Shown piece by piece: positions 11,834 through 23,470 of a DNA stretch of 64,000 nt. The translations under genes were made by a program, and so were the position numbers. The notes under the pieces were generated by a model, which worked only from the letters and a program-made list of their open reading frames with translations, was not told where the DNA came from and made no database searches. Positions within the stretch are counted from its first letter, which is position 1; every line of letters begins with the position of its first letter. This stretch comes from Sesamum alatum (Eukaryota > Streptophyta > Magnoliopsida > Lamiales > Pedaliaceae): the NCBI GenBank assembly GCA_034509735.1, contig JACGWO010000010.1, positions 15,017,193-15,081,192 of the forward strand. The letters are read 5' to 3'.

Positions 11834-12235
11834 GCAACCCAATGGTAGTAGGAATTTACATAAGTATCCCCAATTCTTTGGTTAATATCATAAGAGGTCT
11901 AAATCTGCGCCTCTTTATTCAGGTATGAATCAACTATTACGAAATTGTGTTTTATCTTGTGTTGCATCCATGGATTAATTCCATGTGACGTTACTAAGGG
12001 AGCAGGGTAAGGACAGAAGTCTGCATCATTAAGAGGAATACAAGGAAACTTGGAACTTTTTGCATTATCAAGAGAGAGTGTTGACAAGCAATCAAACCAA
12101 CACAAAAAAATTTCAAATACTTCTTTTGTTTCTTCACTTAGTCAACCTTTTTCTCTCCACTAAACTTTCTGTCCATATAACAAATTTACATGTATGTTCT
12201 CACTCTCTTGCTTTTAAAAATGAAGTATAGAGCTT
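11834..12235. other. Short spacer with an inverted copy of a 26.5-kb segment
   Basis: No gene is seen. About 60 bp at 11940-12000 (core TTGCATCCATGGATTAA) is repeated in inverted orientation at 26505-26565 (core TTAATCCATGGATGCAA) with roughly three quarters identity by eye. The origin of the shared segment is unknown. Confidence 0.4.
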
Positions 12236-12530
12236 TGTTGAATAAGGAAAGTCAACAGATAGTGCTGATGCTATATTTTTTAGGATTATTTGGCATGATC
12301 TCTCAGAATATTTAGAGGAGATTATTTTAGATTAGAGAATATTTCTATTTTATTTAGGAGAACTACAATTCATTAAATTAGAGGATTTGGCTTAGAACAG
12401 ATGTATTCTTTTCTTTACGTTGATCACTATATCTCCTTTTGTAAGAAGAATCAGTATAGTAGTGTTGTATAATCTATAATCAATCAAGCAAATCAATATA
12501 AGTTTTTTCGGACCTAACTCTCTATTTTCA
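12236..12530 (+). mobile_element. 5' LTR of a truncated Ty1/copia element
   Basis: The 295-bp segment starts TGTTGAATAAGG and ends CTCTATTTTCA, so it has TG...CA ends, and is followed at once by a tRNA-Met type primer-binding site. It contains the AT-rich leader and short T-rich stretches usual for copia LTRs. No second LTR copy is seen in the window. Confidence 0.7.
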
Positions 12531-12544
12531 TGGTATTAGAGCCA
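12531..12544 (+). other. Primer-binding site (initiator tRNA-Met type)
   Basis: TGGTATTAGAGCCA directly follows the LTR. The usual plant site is TGGTATCAGAGC; one base differs. Confidence 0.75.
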
Positions 12545-12639
12545 ATTTGGCTGCTGATTATCATCTAAGGTCCTAATAGATTGAAAGATTTCACGGTGTC
12601 AGACATTTCGTCTGATTCTTCTCAAATCCATCCTAATGT

Positions 12640-12917
12640 TTCATTCAAAATTGTTGAAACCTGAGCATCTAGACACACTCAATTCAAATTACCACCACTT
12701 GACTGAATGGAGTTAATTTTCTGCGATGGTCTCAGTTCGTGTGAATGTACATCCGGGGTAGAGGAAAGATTGGGTACTTAATTGGTACTATAAAGGATCC
12801 AGAAAAAATAGATGCATCATACGCCATATGGGAGGCAGAAAACTCAATGGTCATGACGTGGCTTGTGAACTCTATGGAAGAGGGTATAGGTGCCAACTAT
12901 ATGTGCTATCCAACGGC
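12640..12917 (+). pseudogene. Start of copia gag, truncated
   Basis: The frame around 12745-12917 carries the copia gag N-terminal pattern: RGRGKIGYLIGTIKDPEKID, then WEAENSMVMTWLVNSMEE and ANYMCYPTAKA. This is the copia-like N-terminal domain followed by the start of the UBN2 gag region. Upstream, about 12670-12745, are diverged residues of the same domain (LNSNYHHLTEWS) in a shifted frame. Homology stops abruptly at about 12917, where the hAT pseudogene (opposite strand) begins, so protease, integrase and reverse transcriptase are all missing. Confidence 0.75.
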
Positions 12918-13769
12918 TAAGGCTGATACTTATATATTGCTTCCTTTACTTTTGATGTCATATTATCCCACATGTCATAAACTAAATGTAAGCAAGGCTG
13001 ATTTGTATCACATGCTCTAAGCATCTCATAAATAGGCTAACTAAAATCAATAATATAATCATTCGAATCCCACTATGAATCATCCAATAATTTTTCTTTA
13101 ACATTTCTTGGTTTAGTAATATCATCATCACGATAGCAAGACCATTGCTCACTAATAACCATCATCTTTAATTGCTGCTTTATGAGTTTCAACTTTTTCA
13201 ACACAACAATCATAGAAGCAAAGCATGTCTTAGCAACAACAAGCAATTTCAATTTTAAGAATTCGTGAAACATAGCAAGCCTCATAGAATGGTTCATGAT
13301 AAAATTTCTAATCATCAAAGCTGATGCGACAATATCAGTAATCCAATAACATTCTTCATATGTGATTTCAATTGCCTTAGTTCGCAACACATATTTTTAA
13401 AAGCAAGATTGAGAGTATGAACTAGACATGGTGTCTGAAACACATGAGGATATATTTGTTCAACCAATAAACATGCGGCTATACAAACATGAGCATATCT
13501 GTGATTATTTGTACTACATTAGCAACCCCAACTTCCTCCATCACCTCTTTCATCATAGTAGAGATGAACTATTTGTCTTTGTACACTCCCTCACAATTAA
13601 CAGCTCGTATAAACATCGTCCTACCCTCACTCACAACCATAAAATTAATCAACAGTCTCCTTTGAGGACGCGGTTATTGTAAATGGTATTGTATTTCATA
13701 TAAGTTTAAATAAATTTGTCTCTATATAATTATATTTAATCATGATATACACTGACATTATCCTTGTTT

Positions 13770-14370
13770 AATTTGCAAGGAAAATCAAGGCTATGTGGAT
13801 AATTTTGCTCAAACTCATATGAGAAATGGTGTTTTTGTGAATGAAAAGGCTGCAACAATACATGTATGTTTGATTCTATATAATTCTCATTTAAATTGTT
13901 GTATATGTGTAATATAGCTTGACTTCATAAGTAAATGACATGTTGAAATACAACTTTAAGAAATCAATCAAATGACACTGGAGGAAGTTCAACTTTTGAG
14001 AGGGAAATTATAAAGCAAACACTTGAAAAACGATCAGGTTATGAAAAGGGGTTAGGATATGGAGTTATTCCTCAAAAGTGTACTAAGAGGTCCACATGTG
14101 AATTGTCCCAACTTGAGGTCTTTAAAGAAAAGTTGAGTACAAGAGAAGATGGCCTGCAAAGTGCTACTTCTTGCATTGAATCTCAAAAAGAACTCATTGC
14201 AAGTCAACAAGCACTAATTCAAGGTTACGAGGAACGTTGTAAAAAAAAAGATGAAGAGATAGATGGTTTAAGAGAAGGTCAAAGGGAATTGAAGGAGATG
14301 TTGTTGGCTATTATGCAACAAAACAATTTGAAAAATCCTTGTAACTCTTCATATTTTATTTCGTTATGAT
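13770..14370 (+). pseudogene. Ptta/En/Spm (Transposase_24-like) gene remnant
   Basis: A splice-acceptor-like TTTGCAAG precedes the segment at 13773-13862, which encodes FAQTHMRNGVFVNEKAATIH, the pattern of the plant Ptta/En/Spm second-protein domain (FL-THT-KDG-FVNEKA in relatives). After an intron-like gap, 13972-14369 carries a charged helix beginning TLEKRSGYEKGLGYGVIP and continuing as SQLEVFKEKLSTRE to about residue 88 of the final frame. That part is coiled-coil-like (KKKDEEIDGLREGQRELKEM). The upstream exons and the TNP2-like transposase are missing. In CACTA elements this protein binds subterminal repeats. Confidence 0.6.
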
Positions 14371-15180
14371 CTATCTTAGTGATATGTTTTATTTTTGTTT
14401 TGTAAATGGTCTAAAATATACTTGTATGTGAAATTGACAATGACAACTTTGGGGGTGTTTTTGGTATTTTGTTTGGCATTTTTGGTATATCAGTTATTGT
14501 TTCTTTGAAGTTTTGATTAGTGTGTTTGGTATTGTAGTTAGTGTTCTGGTATTGTTTCTGTGAAGTTTTGGTTGATGTTTTGACATTTTAGTTGGGAGTT
14601 CGTGTATTGGTTATTATTTCTTTGAAGTTTTGGTTGGTGTTTTGACATTTTAGTTGGGATTTCTTATATTGTTTGTTATTTCTTTGAAGTTTTGGTTGGT
14701 GTTTTGGTATTTTGATTAGAACTTTTGGTATATTGGGTATTGTATATATTTTGTTGTATTGATTTTTAAATAGTTGAATTGTCTCATTGTCTTTGTTTGA
14801 GCAGGAGATCTGCAGGTTTGAAGTTGGTGCTCAAAGTGTAAACAATGCAATATGACATTCCAAGGACTCACATGTATTTTGGTGGCTTTATTTCTCTTGA
14901 CGATAGCTATGTTTGAAAACGATTTACTTTATTTTGTATCCTTGGAGCTACTATGCTTGAAAGTTTCTTAGGATATCTTTTGTTGCGCTTTTGTAGTGAG
15001 CGCATTAATGTTTTATATTAGACTTATGTATTGAAGTATTACTTAAACTATATAGTCATTATGGAATTTATTTATGTCAGGTTTACTTTCTTTATGTTTA
15101 TATGAACAAGTATTATTGTATTTTTGCAATTTTGGAAACAGGTTTATAAGTATTTTTTAATAGAAAATAAATCACCATAA
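14371..15180 (+). repeat. T/G-rich degenerate tandem repeat and 3' region of the CACTA derivative
   Basis: At 14450-14740 a unit of about 60 bp repeats imperfectly several times; each carries TTCTTTGAAGTTTTGGTTGGTGTTTT or a variant, then GACATTTTAGTTGGGA or similar. No coding signal is seen in the rest. Confidence 0.55.
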
Positions 15181-16394
15181 ATTACTATTAGTAAGGAAAC
15201 GAATTTTCACAATAACTTTTTGTGACAAACTTGTTATTGTATATAAATTTAAAATATTATTCGTTTTGAGTTTTAGTGACGACAACTTTTCTCATAATAG
15301 GTACTCGTAACGAAAATACTGTTGTAAGTCATACTTTTAGTAACAAATCTTTCTTTTTTTGTAACGATATCATAACCTCTTGTGAGGACACAATTGTTAC
15401 TAGAACTATACAATTGTAAGGAATCAGCTTTTGTTACGAATACATTTATGACGACATAATCAAATTCGTTACAAGAACTTTTAGCGACGGGGTTTTCAGT
15501 AGAAACTTAGTAACGACACATTTTCGTTACCAAAAGTACTGGCGACAAAATTTGGACATATTGTAACAAATTTTTTCGTTGCGAGATGTAAAATTTCTTG
15601 TAGTGAACCATCACATACTAAAGTCATACCTTTTGTTTTCCATGTGCTTTTAGTATATTGAAGAAAATTTTCAACATTGGCTTTCTCTTTTTGCAATAAT
15701 TTTGTGCTTAGAATTATAACCTGGTGGAACATACTAGCAATATGATTGTTTGCATTAAAGAAAAAATCCCTGACATAGTATGAATTTTGAGCAAGGTTAA
15801 AAGGAAGACCCCTTGAATAAAATATTCTTGATATTTTACCATCTTGTTGCTCTCTAACTTAAAAATTAAAAGATTTCTCAAAGGCACTATCACCACCAAC
15901 CTTTATTTTTTTTAGGTTCATATCTTTCTTACCTAAAAGATGAGGAGTTGATTGCATCCATTGACACAAAATGAGAAGATGGGTGACTAAAACTACGAAT
16001 AGAATGAGATAAAGGAACCATTTCTGGCTAACCTCTCTCTTTTCTCTACATTGCTTCATCTTCTAATTTTGATATCTCAACTACTTGGTCAACAATTGCT
16101 TTTGGAAATGCTTTGATTCCACTTCCTCCAATTTTCAGTAGGTGGGCTTTTACTCTCAAATGTGAACCCTTATATGCTTTCTTTCAAAGATTATATGTGA
16201 AGAAAATATTTCCACCGCCTTCACTTCTTACCAACTTCGTCACAAACTTTCATAAAAGCCCAAGTATCTTGAGGAGTAGAATTTCCATCGCCCCCACTAT
16301 GACTTGCATTTTTCGAATTTATTGCTCAGTTCTATGGAAGTACAATTCAATTCCAAAAAGACAAAATAAAAATAAAAATAAAAATAGAAATGAT

Positions 16395-16815
16395 AGTCAA
16401 TGACAATTCTATGGAGATTGTTAATGATGATGTTAATGATTTGCAATTGCAAGGCAAAAAGCTTGAATTCGAAACATTCTATTTGTTGTTTCTCTTTGTA
16501 ATTTAGTCATGATTTAACCTTTTCAAACACTACACGAATCAATAACATTAATGTACAAAACCCAAATTGTGTGATGAATATTCAGACATTTTCATTCATT
16601 CCTCGTCATTTAAACTTAAACAATGTAGTTTTTTTGTGCTCCACAACATTAGTTTCTAAAGAGGAGACATTGAGATGGAAGTTAAATCCAACCAAAAAAC
16701 TAAAAGCACTCATATCCTGTTCCAGTTACAAAACAACAATCAAGAAGTATTTTCAATTTCTTAACAACGCCTTGGAACAGAGAAAAAGAAAATAAAATCA
16801 AATTAGAAGAACACA

Positions 16816-16903
<88 letters not shown>

Positions 16904-17422
16904 GCATGCAGAGGATGACGCAAGTGGCCCATATCCAAAAATTTATATTCTAGTTGCATTAGTAATATCCCTATGGCAATCATAAGCAACAACAAGAAAC
17001 TCAACAATACAAATAGAAACAAAAGTCCAATAAACCACACCAACAAACAATCTCAACACAAGCAGCAACAACTCAAGATTTAACAAATGCAAAGAGAAAA
17101 CAAGAAACCCGCCGCTAGTGAGATAGTCCTCAAGTGGGATGGTCTTCCTGTTCTGTGGCGCCTCTCTCTAGCCAGCAATGTTTGAGAGAGAGAAGAACCG
17201 AGAAAGAAAAGAAATCAGATAGAGAGAAAGAAATGGGGAAGAAATAATTTTAATCGAAATATTTTTTTATTCAATTTCGCACCAAAACTTTTTAAAATTA
17301 TAAAAGAACCCTAAACGTGTCCTAAAACATGTATGACACTGTATCCATTTTTTTCTTTTTTATTATCGAACACACTGAGGCATTGTCCGATACTGTCCCA
17401 GGTAATTGTTTGAGATGTCCGT
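16395..17422. other. Region upstream of the hAT pseudogene
   Basis: No protein homology is recognised. It holds a perfect GA microsatellite (listed separately), purine-rich GAGAGA tracts at 17185-17250, and a C/T-rich stretch. It may be the 5' leader and promoter side of the minus-strand hAT gene, but nothing in the sequence proves this. Confidence 0.35.
16819..16902 (+). repeat. (GA)42 microsatellite
   Basis: Uninterrupted 84-bp GA array directly after ACACACAC. Confidence 0.97.
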
Positions 17423-17843
17423 CACTACAAAAAAACAGGGTACCAAAGACGGAAAATTCCGTCTCTGAAGCTCTAATTTCGGATGCTAAAAATAAATAGC
17501 GACAGAAAAATCCGTCGCACATTCTGTGGTTGAAAGCCCCATAGCTGAAAGTGAGAGACAGAAATATTCCGTCTCTAAATTGGTGACGGAATAATTCCGT
17601 CTCTAAATTGGTGACGGAATAATTCCTTCTCTTATTCTGTCGTAAATTAACAATAAATTTTTAGAATAGTCTGTCGCTGTTTTTTTGGCTAATCCGTCTG
17701 TGATTCCGTCGATAAAGAGAATTATATTTTGTGTCTAATCCGTCTCTGAAGGAAAATTTTAATGTGTTAATTTCCGTCTGTAAATCGTTACATAGTTCCG
17801 TCCTGATTCTGTCTCTAATACATTTTTTCTTTTTTTTTTTTTA
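17423..17843. mobile_element. CACTA-type element with TCCGTCTCTAAAT subterminal repeats
   Basis: The left terminus is CACTACAAAAAAACAGGG. The interior is filled with TCCGTC-type motifs in both orientations (GACGGAAAATTCCGTC, TTCCGTCTCTAAATTGGTGACGGAATAA), including a 33-bp tandem duplication at about 17566-17631. The right side ends in a poly-T run at about 17822-17843 without a clear GTAGTG, so the right end is eroded, or the element is a fragment of a larger one extending downstream. Confidence 0.6.
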
Positions 17844-19990
17844 CAAATTTTTGAATTTTTGTATCCAAATTAATATCCTGCTCATTATGTTATACAAATA
17901 CACCCAATCAACATCAAATCCTGAATTTCTCAAGCCAACAACAACAATAATAACCAAAATGAAACTCATAATACAATCAACAACAACATAACCAATGTCA
18001 TTATATCATCAAAACGTAGTTAAATAATATAAACGTCTAAACTCCCCAAACCAACAACAATAAACCTTAAGTCATTATCCATACACAATCAGATCATATG
18101 AACGTCTAAACTCCCAAAACAACACCAACAATAACATTAGAGTGCTAAGTCATAAACAATCAACAAAAGAAACTAACGATTTTCCTTATTGTTGCTCCTG
18201 CTGTCCAGACCCACCAGCAAATTGTTGCTCCTGATCAACCCTTGTTACGAATTCATCCAAAAGAAACCCATTATCATCCAAGAGCCTCCACATCCAACTA
18301 CGGTCAATATTAATGATTCTGCAATTTTTAGCGATTTTAGGCATACATCTACTTGATGAAATAATTTAGCTAGTATGGAAAAACCTAAAGTTGAGATTTA
18401 TTCTAAATGTATGAAAGGAGGCAGTAAACCTGAGCATATCAAATCATACTAGCTAATGCAAGTTATTCGATCAATAACACGATTAAGCTATTCAATTTAC
18501 AAAAACTCAATATGCTCAAATAATTCTTGTAATATTCAATATAAACATACATAAATAATCAAATAGGATATGTTATCAAATTGAAAAATGGTTAGTAATA
18601 CTTACAGATAAAAACAATTTGTTTTTCAGCAATCTCTTTCCTTGAGAATGTCTAGAATCTTATTTCCTGTTTAAAACAGAAAATTAGAAATAGAGGGTAG
18701 ACTTTAAGTGAAAATAAGAGTTAAACATGCCAAAAAGAGAAAAAGAAAATAAGAAAAACTTCAACTAGTTTTGAACCTGCTCCTTTTCAACAAGTAATTC
18801 GGAGGTCGTTGCATGAGGTTTTCAAGGACATCAGAACTCCACTAGTTTCTCCTTGACACACTTGTCGAGCTTTTCTTTGACTTTTACCATTTGTTTTTCC
18901 TGAGACAATGTTCATTTGAAAAACATTAAGTTCTAACATTTTTTAGGCCAAAGTTCCAAACAAAACTCACTATTTAGTTCCTTTATACCTCATTATCATG
19001 CCAAACAAATCCATAGAATCTCAATATGTTGTTCTTCAGTTGAGCAGCCTGGAGAAGTCAAACAAGTAAACAAAGAAACAATCTAAATTTGTCAACAGAA
19101 GCATGCAAGTTTAGCCAGCTACTCCGTACCAACATTTTTTTGATTACCAGAAATTGCTATTAAGTGCAAGCCATGCATACACTTTTATGGAGCAAATTTA
19201 GAGGTGTTGGTGAGAATGGTGAAATAAAAATGTGGTTCATAAGACCAAAGACTTTGATACAATTGCACAGCTGGACATCATTTTAAAAGCAAAAATAGAT
19301 AACGTAAGATATTTTTAACAACAAATTTGAAAAACTTCTGATCACATTGCAAGAGCATAAATATGGAAGAGATAATGACAAGAACTTACTAGTATTTAAA
19401 CAAGTAACAAAATGAGCAAAATTTTACACTAAAACACAAGACAAACTTCTTTTAAACACGACACACACACACATAGGCACCCACACACATACTAATTCTG
19501 CCAGCCATACCTCAACTAAAAAGAGAGAATATATAGCAAAAGCATCAGAATGTAGATATATTTGCAAATGGCAAGAGAGGCTAAAAACAATATACAAGCA
19601 TGCGTGATATAAAGGCTGCTGAACATTAAAGACATATACCATTTGGGATATCTTTCAACGCAGTTCCACAACCCTGCAAAAGAACACTGTTGTGTTACTG
19701 TTGGGATATCATTTCCAGAATTATCACTTATCAGATGCAGCTTCAAACTATACATGGTCAAAAAGACCCTGATTCCATATTATAACACAGATACAACAAA
19801 GAATTGTTCTATCCTTGGGACCAAGTAACCAACTATAAGAGCATTCTTAACTCCTTAATTTAGAAATATCATAAAAATATATATAGATATTGTGGATGAT
19901 GTATTGTATGTAGTAATTAGTCCAAGAGAAGAAAAAGTTGGAAGCAGAGGAATAGTAGCCTCTAGAGTCCAACACCAACAACAACACCCC
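17844..19990. other. AT-rich stretch without a recognisable gene
   Basis: No family is recognised. On the minus strand, 18185-18305 reads as WMWRLLDDNGFLLDEFVTRVDQEQQFAGGSGQQEQQ-like sequence (first 20 residues WMWRLLDDNGFLLDEFVTRV), which has the composition of real protein and a Gln-rich C-terminus before a stop. It may be the last exon of a transposon or host gene whose other exons lie further right (18790-18860 is also Lys/Glu-rich on the minus strand). Two near-identical blocks (AACGTCTAAACTCCC, at 18030 and 18100) form a short repeat. Confidence 0.35.
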
Positions 19991-19999
19991 CTTTCTTAT

Positions 20000-21545
20000 A
20001 TATGAAAAAGAAAAGCGAAATCAAGAAAAGCACAACAGAGCGCACGCACCTTCCACGGCGCCCCACGGTGGATGAGTACATCAATCAATCTATCGACATG
20101 ATGAAAAAACTGTAACAAGTTATGTTTGTAGCTCACATATCTTTTAAGAATACTATTCTTACTTTCACTACGTTGAGTGGTGGTCATATCAGCACAAAAT
20201 GATTGTCGCCCATAAACTATACTAGTGCCCATTTTTCTCTAATTTTGGACATCATCTCCAACCACTCATTAGTTTTAAGTTCATACTTGTCCAATATTTT
20301 CTCTCAGGCAAAAGTTTTTCTTCCAAGAACTAAAGTCCTGGGAGAAACTTGTAAAGCGTGCAAATACATTACTCAAATGCATATTGTATTTTGATAGATA
20401 TGCCAAATGCACAAGCAAAAATACGTGTTAGGCCATGTCATCACCAAAGCTTTTGCCATCGCTGCATCTTGATCTATAAGTATGGTTTTAGATTCTTTTC
20501 AAAATATTGTCCTAGCAAAAGTATCAAACAACCAAATAAAATTGATGCAGTCTTATCATATAACATTAATGCACCCAAAGTAGTAGTTTGCTTATGGGAG
20601 TTTACACCAACAAAAAAAGCAAATGGCCGACCTCTTTTATTTTTCCTATAAGTTGTATCAAAACAAACTATGTCACCAAAATGTGAGTAATCCATCATCA
20701 TCTATAAATCAACCAAAATTACATTTTGTTAGATCTTCACCAACTTGAATAGCATATAAAAAATATTGAATCATCCAACTACTTTTGCTGCAAGTATTCA
20801 AGTACACCTCCAGTATCACCAATCTTCATTTTCATAGTTCTCTTCAAACGTAGATAATTTTTGTAATCTTAAAAATAAATTCTATATTTGCACATCCACC
20901 CACTTGTTCTACCATTAAGTAATAGCCCGCCCTTGGTGCTATCTCCAAGCTACTTATATGATCAACTTGCAATGCTTGTCCAATACTTATATGTTTGTGC
21001 GACCTCAAAAAGTATATTTTACTTGGCCTAACAAGATCATGATCAATATGATCGGAAATAAAATTGAAAACTTTATACTTCCAGTATAAGGACCATTAAC
21101 CTCACCATTGCACAACATTTTTATTTCGGGAAAAATACAAGCAACAAATTACCCCCCTATGAAAAATAAAATAGCTATTTACCTCCTTGTGTTTTCAAAA
21201 ATGGAGCAATTTACCTCCCTAGACAGGGGGGTAAATTGCTCCATTTTAAATAACACATGGAGGTAAATTGTAATTTTTTTTCATAGAAGGGTAATTTGCT
21301 CATTTGCAATATCACAGGAAGGTAAATTACATTAAACCCTTTTTATTTCTATATGGTAAGATTTAACACCTGTATCTCTTTGAACTTTTGTCCTGTGACC
21401 TTGGCTAGCACAACAAAATATCCTATCAATAATTCTCCCACTATGAACAGTGTGTTTTCTAATACCAAATCCAAAACCCTTGCATATTCATTTTAAAAGG
21501 TATAAGCTTCTTCTTCATTCTCAAACTCCGTACCAATTTTCGACA
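20000..21545 (-). pseudogene. FAR1/FHY3-related (MULE-derived) pseudogene, split by foldback E3
   Basis: Read on the minus strand from the ATG at 21545-21543. The first block, KIGTEFENEEEAY, begins the FAR1 DNA-binding domain, followed by GFGFGIRKHTVHSGRIID in another frame to about 21430. After the E3 insertion the MULE-type transposase domain appears as DYSHFGDIVCFDTTYRKNKR and GRPFAFFVGVNSHKQTTTLG (20590-20700). The D in CFDTTYR is the first catalytic acidic residue of the DDE core. The C-terminal part has FCADMTTTQRSESKNSILKR and YVSYKHNLLQFFHHVDRLID (20065-20210), then stops matching the family. FAR1-family proteins are domesticated MULE transposases that act in light signalling. Several frameshifts show that this copy is dead. 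It may be a gene fragment or an old MULE. Confidence 0.75.
21118..21349. mobile_element. Foldback MITE E3 (family A) with 10-bp TSD
   Basis: The element is 21128-21339 (212 bp), from GGGAAAAATACAAGC to TTACATTAAACCC. TTTTTATTTC is repeated exactly at 21118-21127 and 21340-21349. The arms contain TAGCTATTTACCTCC, GGAGCAATTTACCTCCC and the inverse GGGGGGTAAATTGCTCC. It lies within the FAR1-related frame, between the segments encoding its GVKSYHIEIK and LCNGEVNGPY blocks. Confidence 0.92.
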
Positions 21546-22340
21546 TTTTTTCTTTTGAAATGATTGAATGACATTTATAACTAGCTTTTCTCCACCGTTA
21601 TCCTAAAACAATACAAGTTCTTTTCTCTTATTCTCCTCATTAGAGCAAAACTCTAACTTACGACATGGATTAAGATCCACACAAGTATTGCTCCCCATAT
21701 AGAAAAGAAACAAAATATAAAAGATAAATATGAATAAACTACAATGTCCAAGTTTATTATATAATTACACAGTCATGCTCTCACACACAACCACTCAATA
21801 GCCATATCATTATTATATATTTATTGATCAAGAATAATAACCAACTATATCTATATATATTATATAACAATTTAAAAAAATTTAATTGACGAAAAACATA
21901 GAGATAGCTCTTAAATTAATCACATAAACAGTTTATAAGTCAGACCCACTAAGACACATACACACAACACCTTCTTAAAGGCCATAATATATAAAAGTAT
22001 TTGCTCTGGACAAATCAAATCCAAATCTTTTATATATTTTCCTTAAAAATTGATGTGGAAAAGAAGGGTACAAAGTCATCCGAATATTCAGGAGGCCGTA
22101 CTTTGTGATGGTGGTCCGAGTAGCCACTAGCCTATAGAATTAATTTTGTAGAACAATTAAAATCAAAATAAAAGTAATAAGCATTAAATATATATTTTTC
22201 ATGCTTAATTCTTTCTAAATCAAAATTTGATCAATTGAGTTAACAAACCAATAGAACTAATTACTAGCTATGTTTCAGTAATAATATATATTTACCTAAT
22301 TTTTTTTTAATTACATAAAAGTTATAAACTAAACAAAAAA
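21546..22340. other. AT-rich spacer
   Basis: No gene or recognisable repeat is seen. Confidence 0.3.
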
Positions 22341-23470
22341 CTAGCGTAGTGTTTGGATTTATTTTTAAAATATTTTGTTACGCTTTGTGGAGATAAAGAG
22401 AGAAAAACAGAGATAAAATAGGTATGTTTTGGAGATAGTGTGTATGTTTGGATTTGATTTTGGAGATAACTTAAAATAGGTTAAAATATGTGTTATATGT
22501 TTGGTTTTATTTCTTGGGAGACAAAATTCACTATTCATTATCAAATCATGTCTCTTTTATATTTATTTATATTTGTATATATGTATATTGTATTATTTGT
22601 AGGTGTGTTGAATGTATATATATTAATGTAATTATATTTGTATAAAAAATCACTTACTGATTTTTCCTTATTTTTTAAATAATAATATATATTCAATAAA
22701 TAATTTTATGCAAATTACTAACGGGTTAAGAGTTTTTCCGGACATTCTATTTGGATCAATTTATGCACCATTTTTTTTTTTTTTTGGAGAAAATAAAGGT
22801 TTCCATTCCAAAATCAAATGATGTCCATGACGTATGCACCAATTTTTAATATGTCAGTAACATACACAATTTTTTTTTCATGTGTGACACTTCTTCCGCT
22901 GCAGTTTTTTTTTTCAAACGCAGTTAATAAATTAATATTTATTTTGTATTTAAATTTTACGGGCACCATTACTTTTTTTTTTTTTATTTAAAAGATTCAC
23001 TCAATCTTAATCACTACAAATTTAATTATGAATTATTTACTTAATTTTACTTTTAATCTATTATCTATCTAGTATATTATTTTGTATTAATCACATAATA
23101 TATTATTTTAATTAGTATATTACTTAATATACTAATTCCCTATTTTTGCCATTGCCACATTCTCCACATTTTTTCCATTGTACCGCTGTTTCTTGAAATT
23201 GAAAACGAAAACAAAACCATGCTCAGTGGAAAGAATAAAATTGGGGCCAAAAGAGAAAAGAAAAACGGAAAACAAAGAAGACAACAGAAAAAGATCAAAA
23301 CAACCCCTAAAATTTGATAAATAGTGCAAAGATGTGTTTTGAATAGTAAAAAAATGGGCTAAAACAACCCAAAAATAAACATACCAAACATGTCCTGCGC
23401 GGAGATGGGCTGAAATAAAAACAAACACAACCAGTGTTCCATTCTAAAATCAACAAATCGATCCAAATTA
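22341..23470. repeat. Possible foldback or hAT-like non-coding element
   Basis: The left side contains TAGTGTTTGGATTTATTTTT, then TGTATGTTTGGATTTGATTT and ATATGTTTGGTTTTATTTCT. The right side has the inverse sense (AATAAACATACCAAACATG, about 23370-23393; AAATAAAAACAAACACAACC, 23415-23434). It may be an inverted-repeat element about 1.1 kb long with AT-rich interior, but boundaries and TSD are not resolved. Confidence 0.3.

Larger units (their letters stand above)
13680..15605 (+). mobile_element. Internally deleted CACTA (En/Spm) element inside the hAT gene
   Basis: The right terminus is AAATTTCTTGTAGTG, ending at 15605; read inverted it is CACTACAAGAAATTT. It interrupts the hAT frame immediately after its ...CDGS block. 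Subterminal repeats with GTAACGA/TCGTTAC motifs fill 15180-15600, as in CACTA elements. The left end is eroded and placed only by where hAT homology resumes (about 13670-13690). A 3-bp TSD could not be confirmed. Confidence 0.65.
12918..16360 (-). pseudogene. hAT transposase pseudogene (BED finger, DUF659), split by a CACTA element
   Basis: Read on the minus strand from about 16330. The BED-finger region has lost its two cysteines: the codons equivalent to C-x2-C read TAT (Tyr) and TGA (stop), while the His-containing block HLRVKAHLLK remains (about 16140-16170). Next come KAIVDQVVEISKLEDEAM (16060-16110) and, over several frames, LLQKEKANVENFLQ and KSTWKTKGMTLVCDGS at 15610-15700. There the protein is cut by the CACTA derivative at about 13680-15605 and resumes at about 13670 with PQRRLLINFMVVSEGRT. 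It continues through IRNFIMNHSMRLAMF and YRDDDITKPRNVKEKLLDDS (13073-13390), and ends in MLRACDTNQPCLHLVYDM near 12960-13015. The C-terminal dimerisation domain is absent. This gene class encodes DNA-binding DDE transposases with a hAT fold. Confidence 0.85.

Noticed and set aside
16798..17046. Leu/Ser-repeat protein on the minus strand
   Set aside because: It is the GA microsatellite read as codons; the flanks show no homology.
17560..17640. CRISPR-like short repeats
   Set aside because: The repeated TCCGTCTCTAAAT units are subterminal repeats of a CACTA-type element in a plant genome, with no regular spacers.
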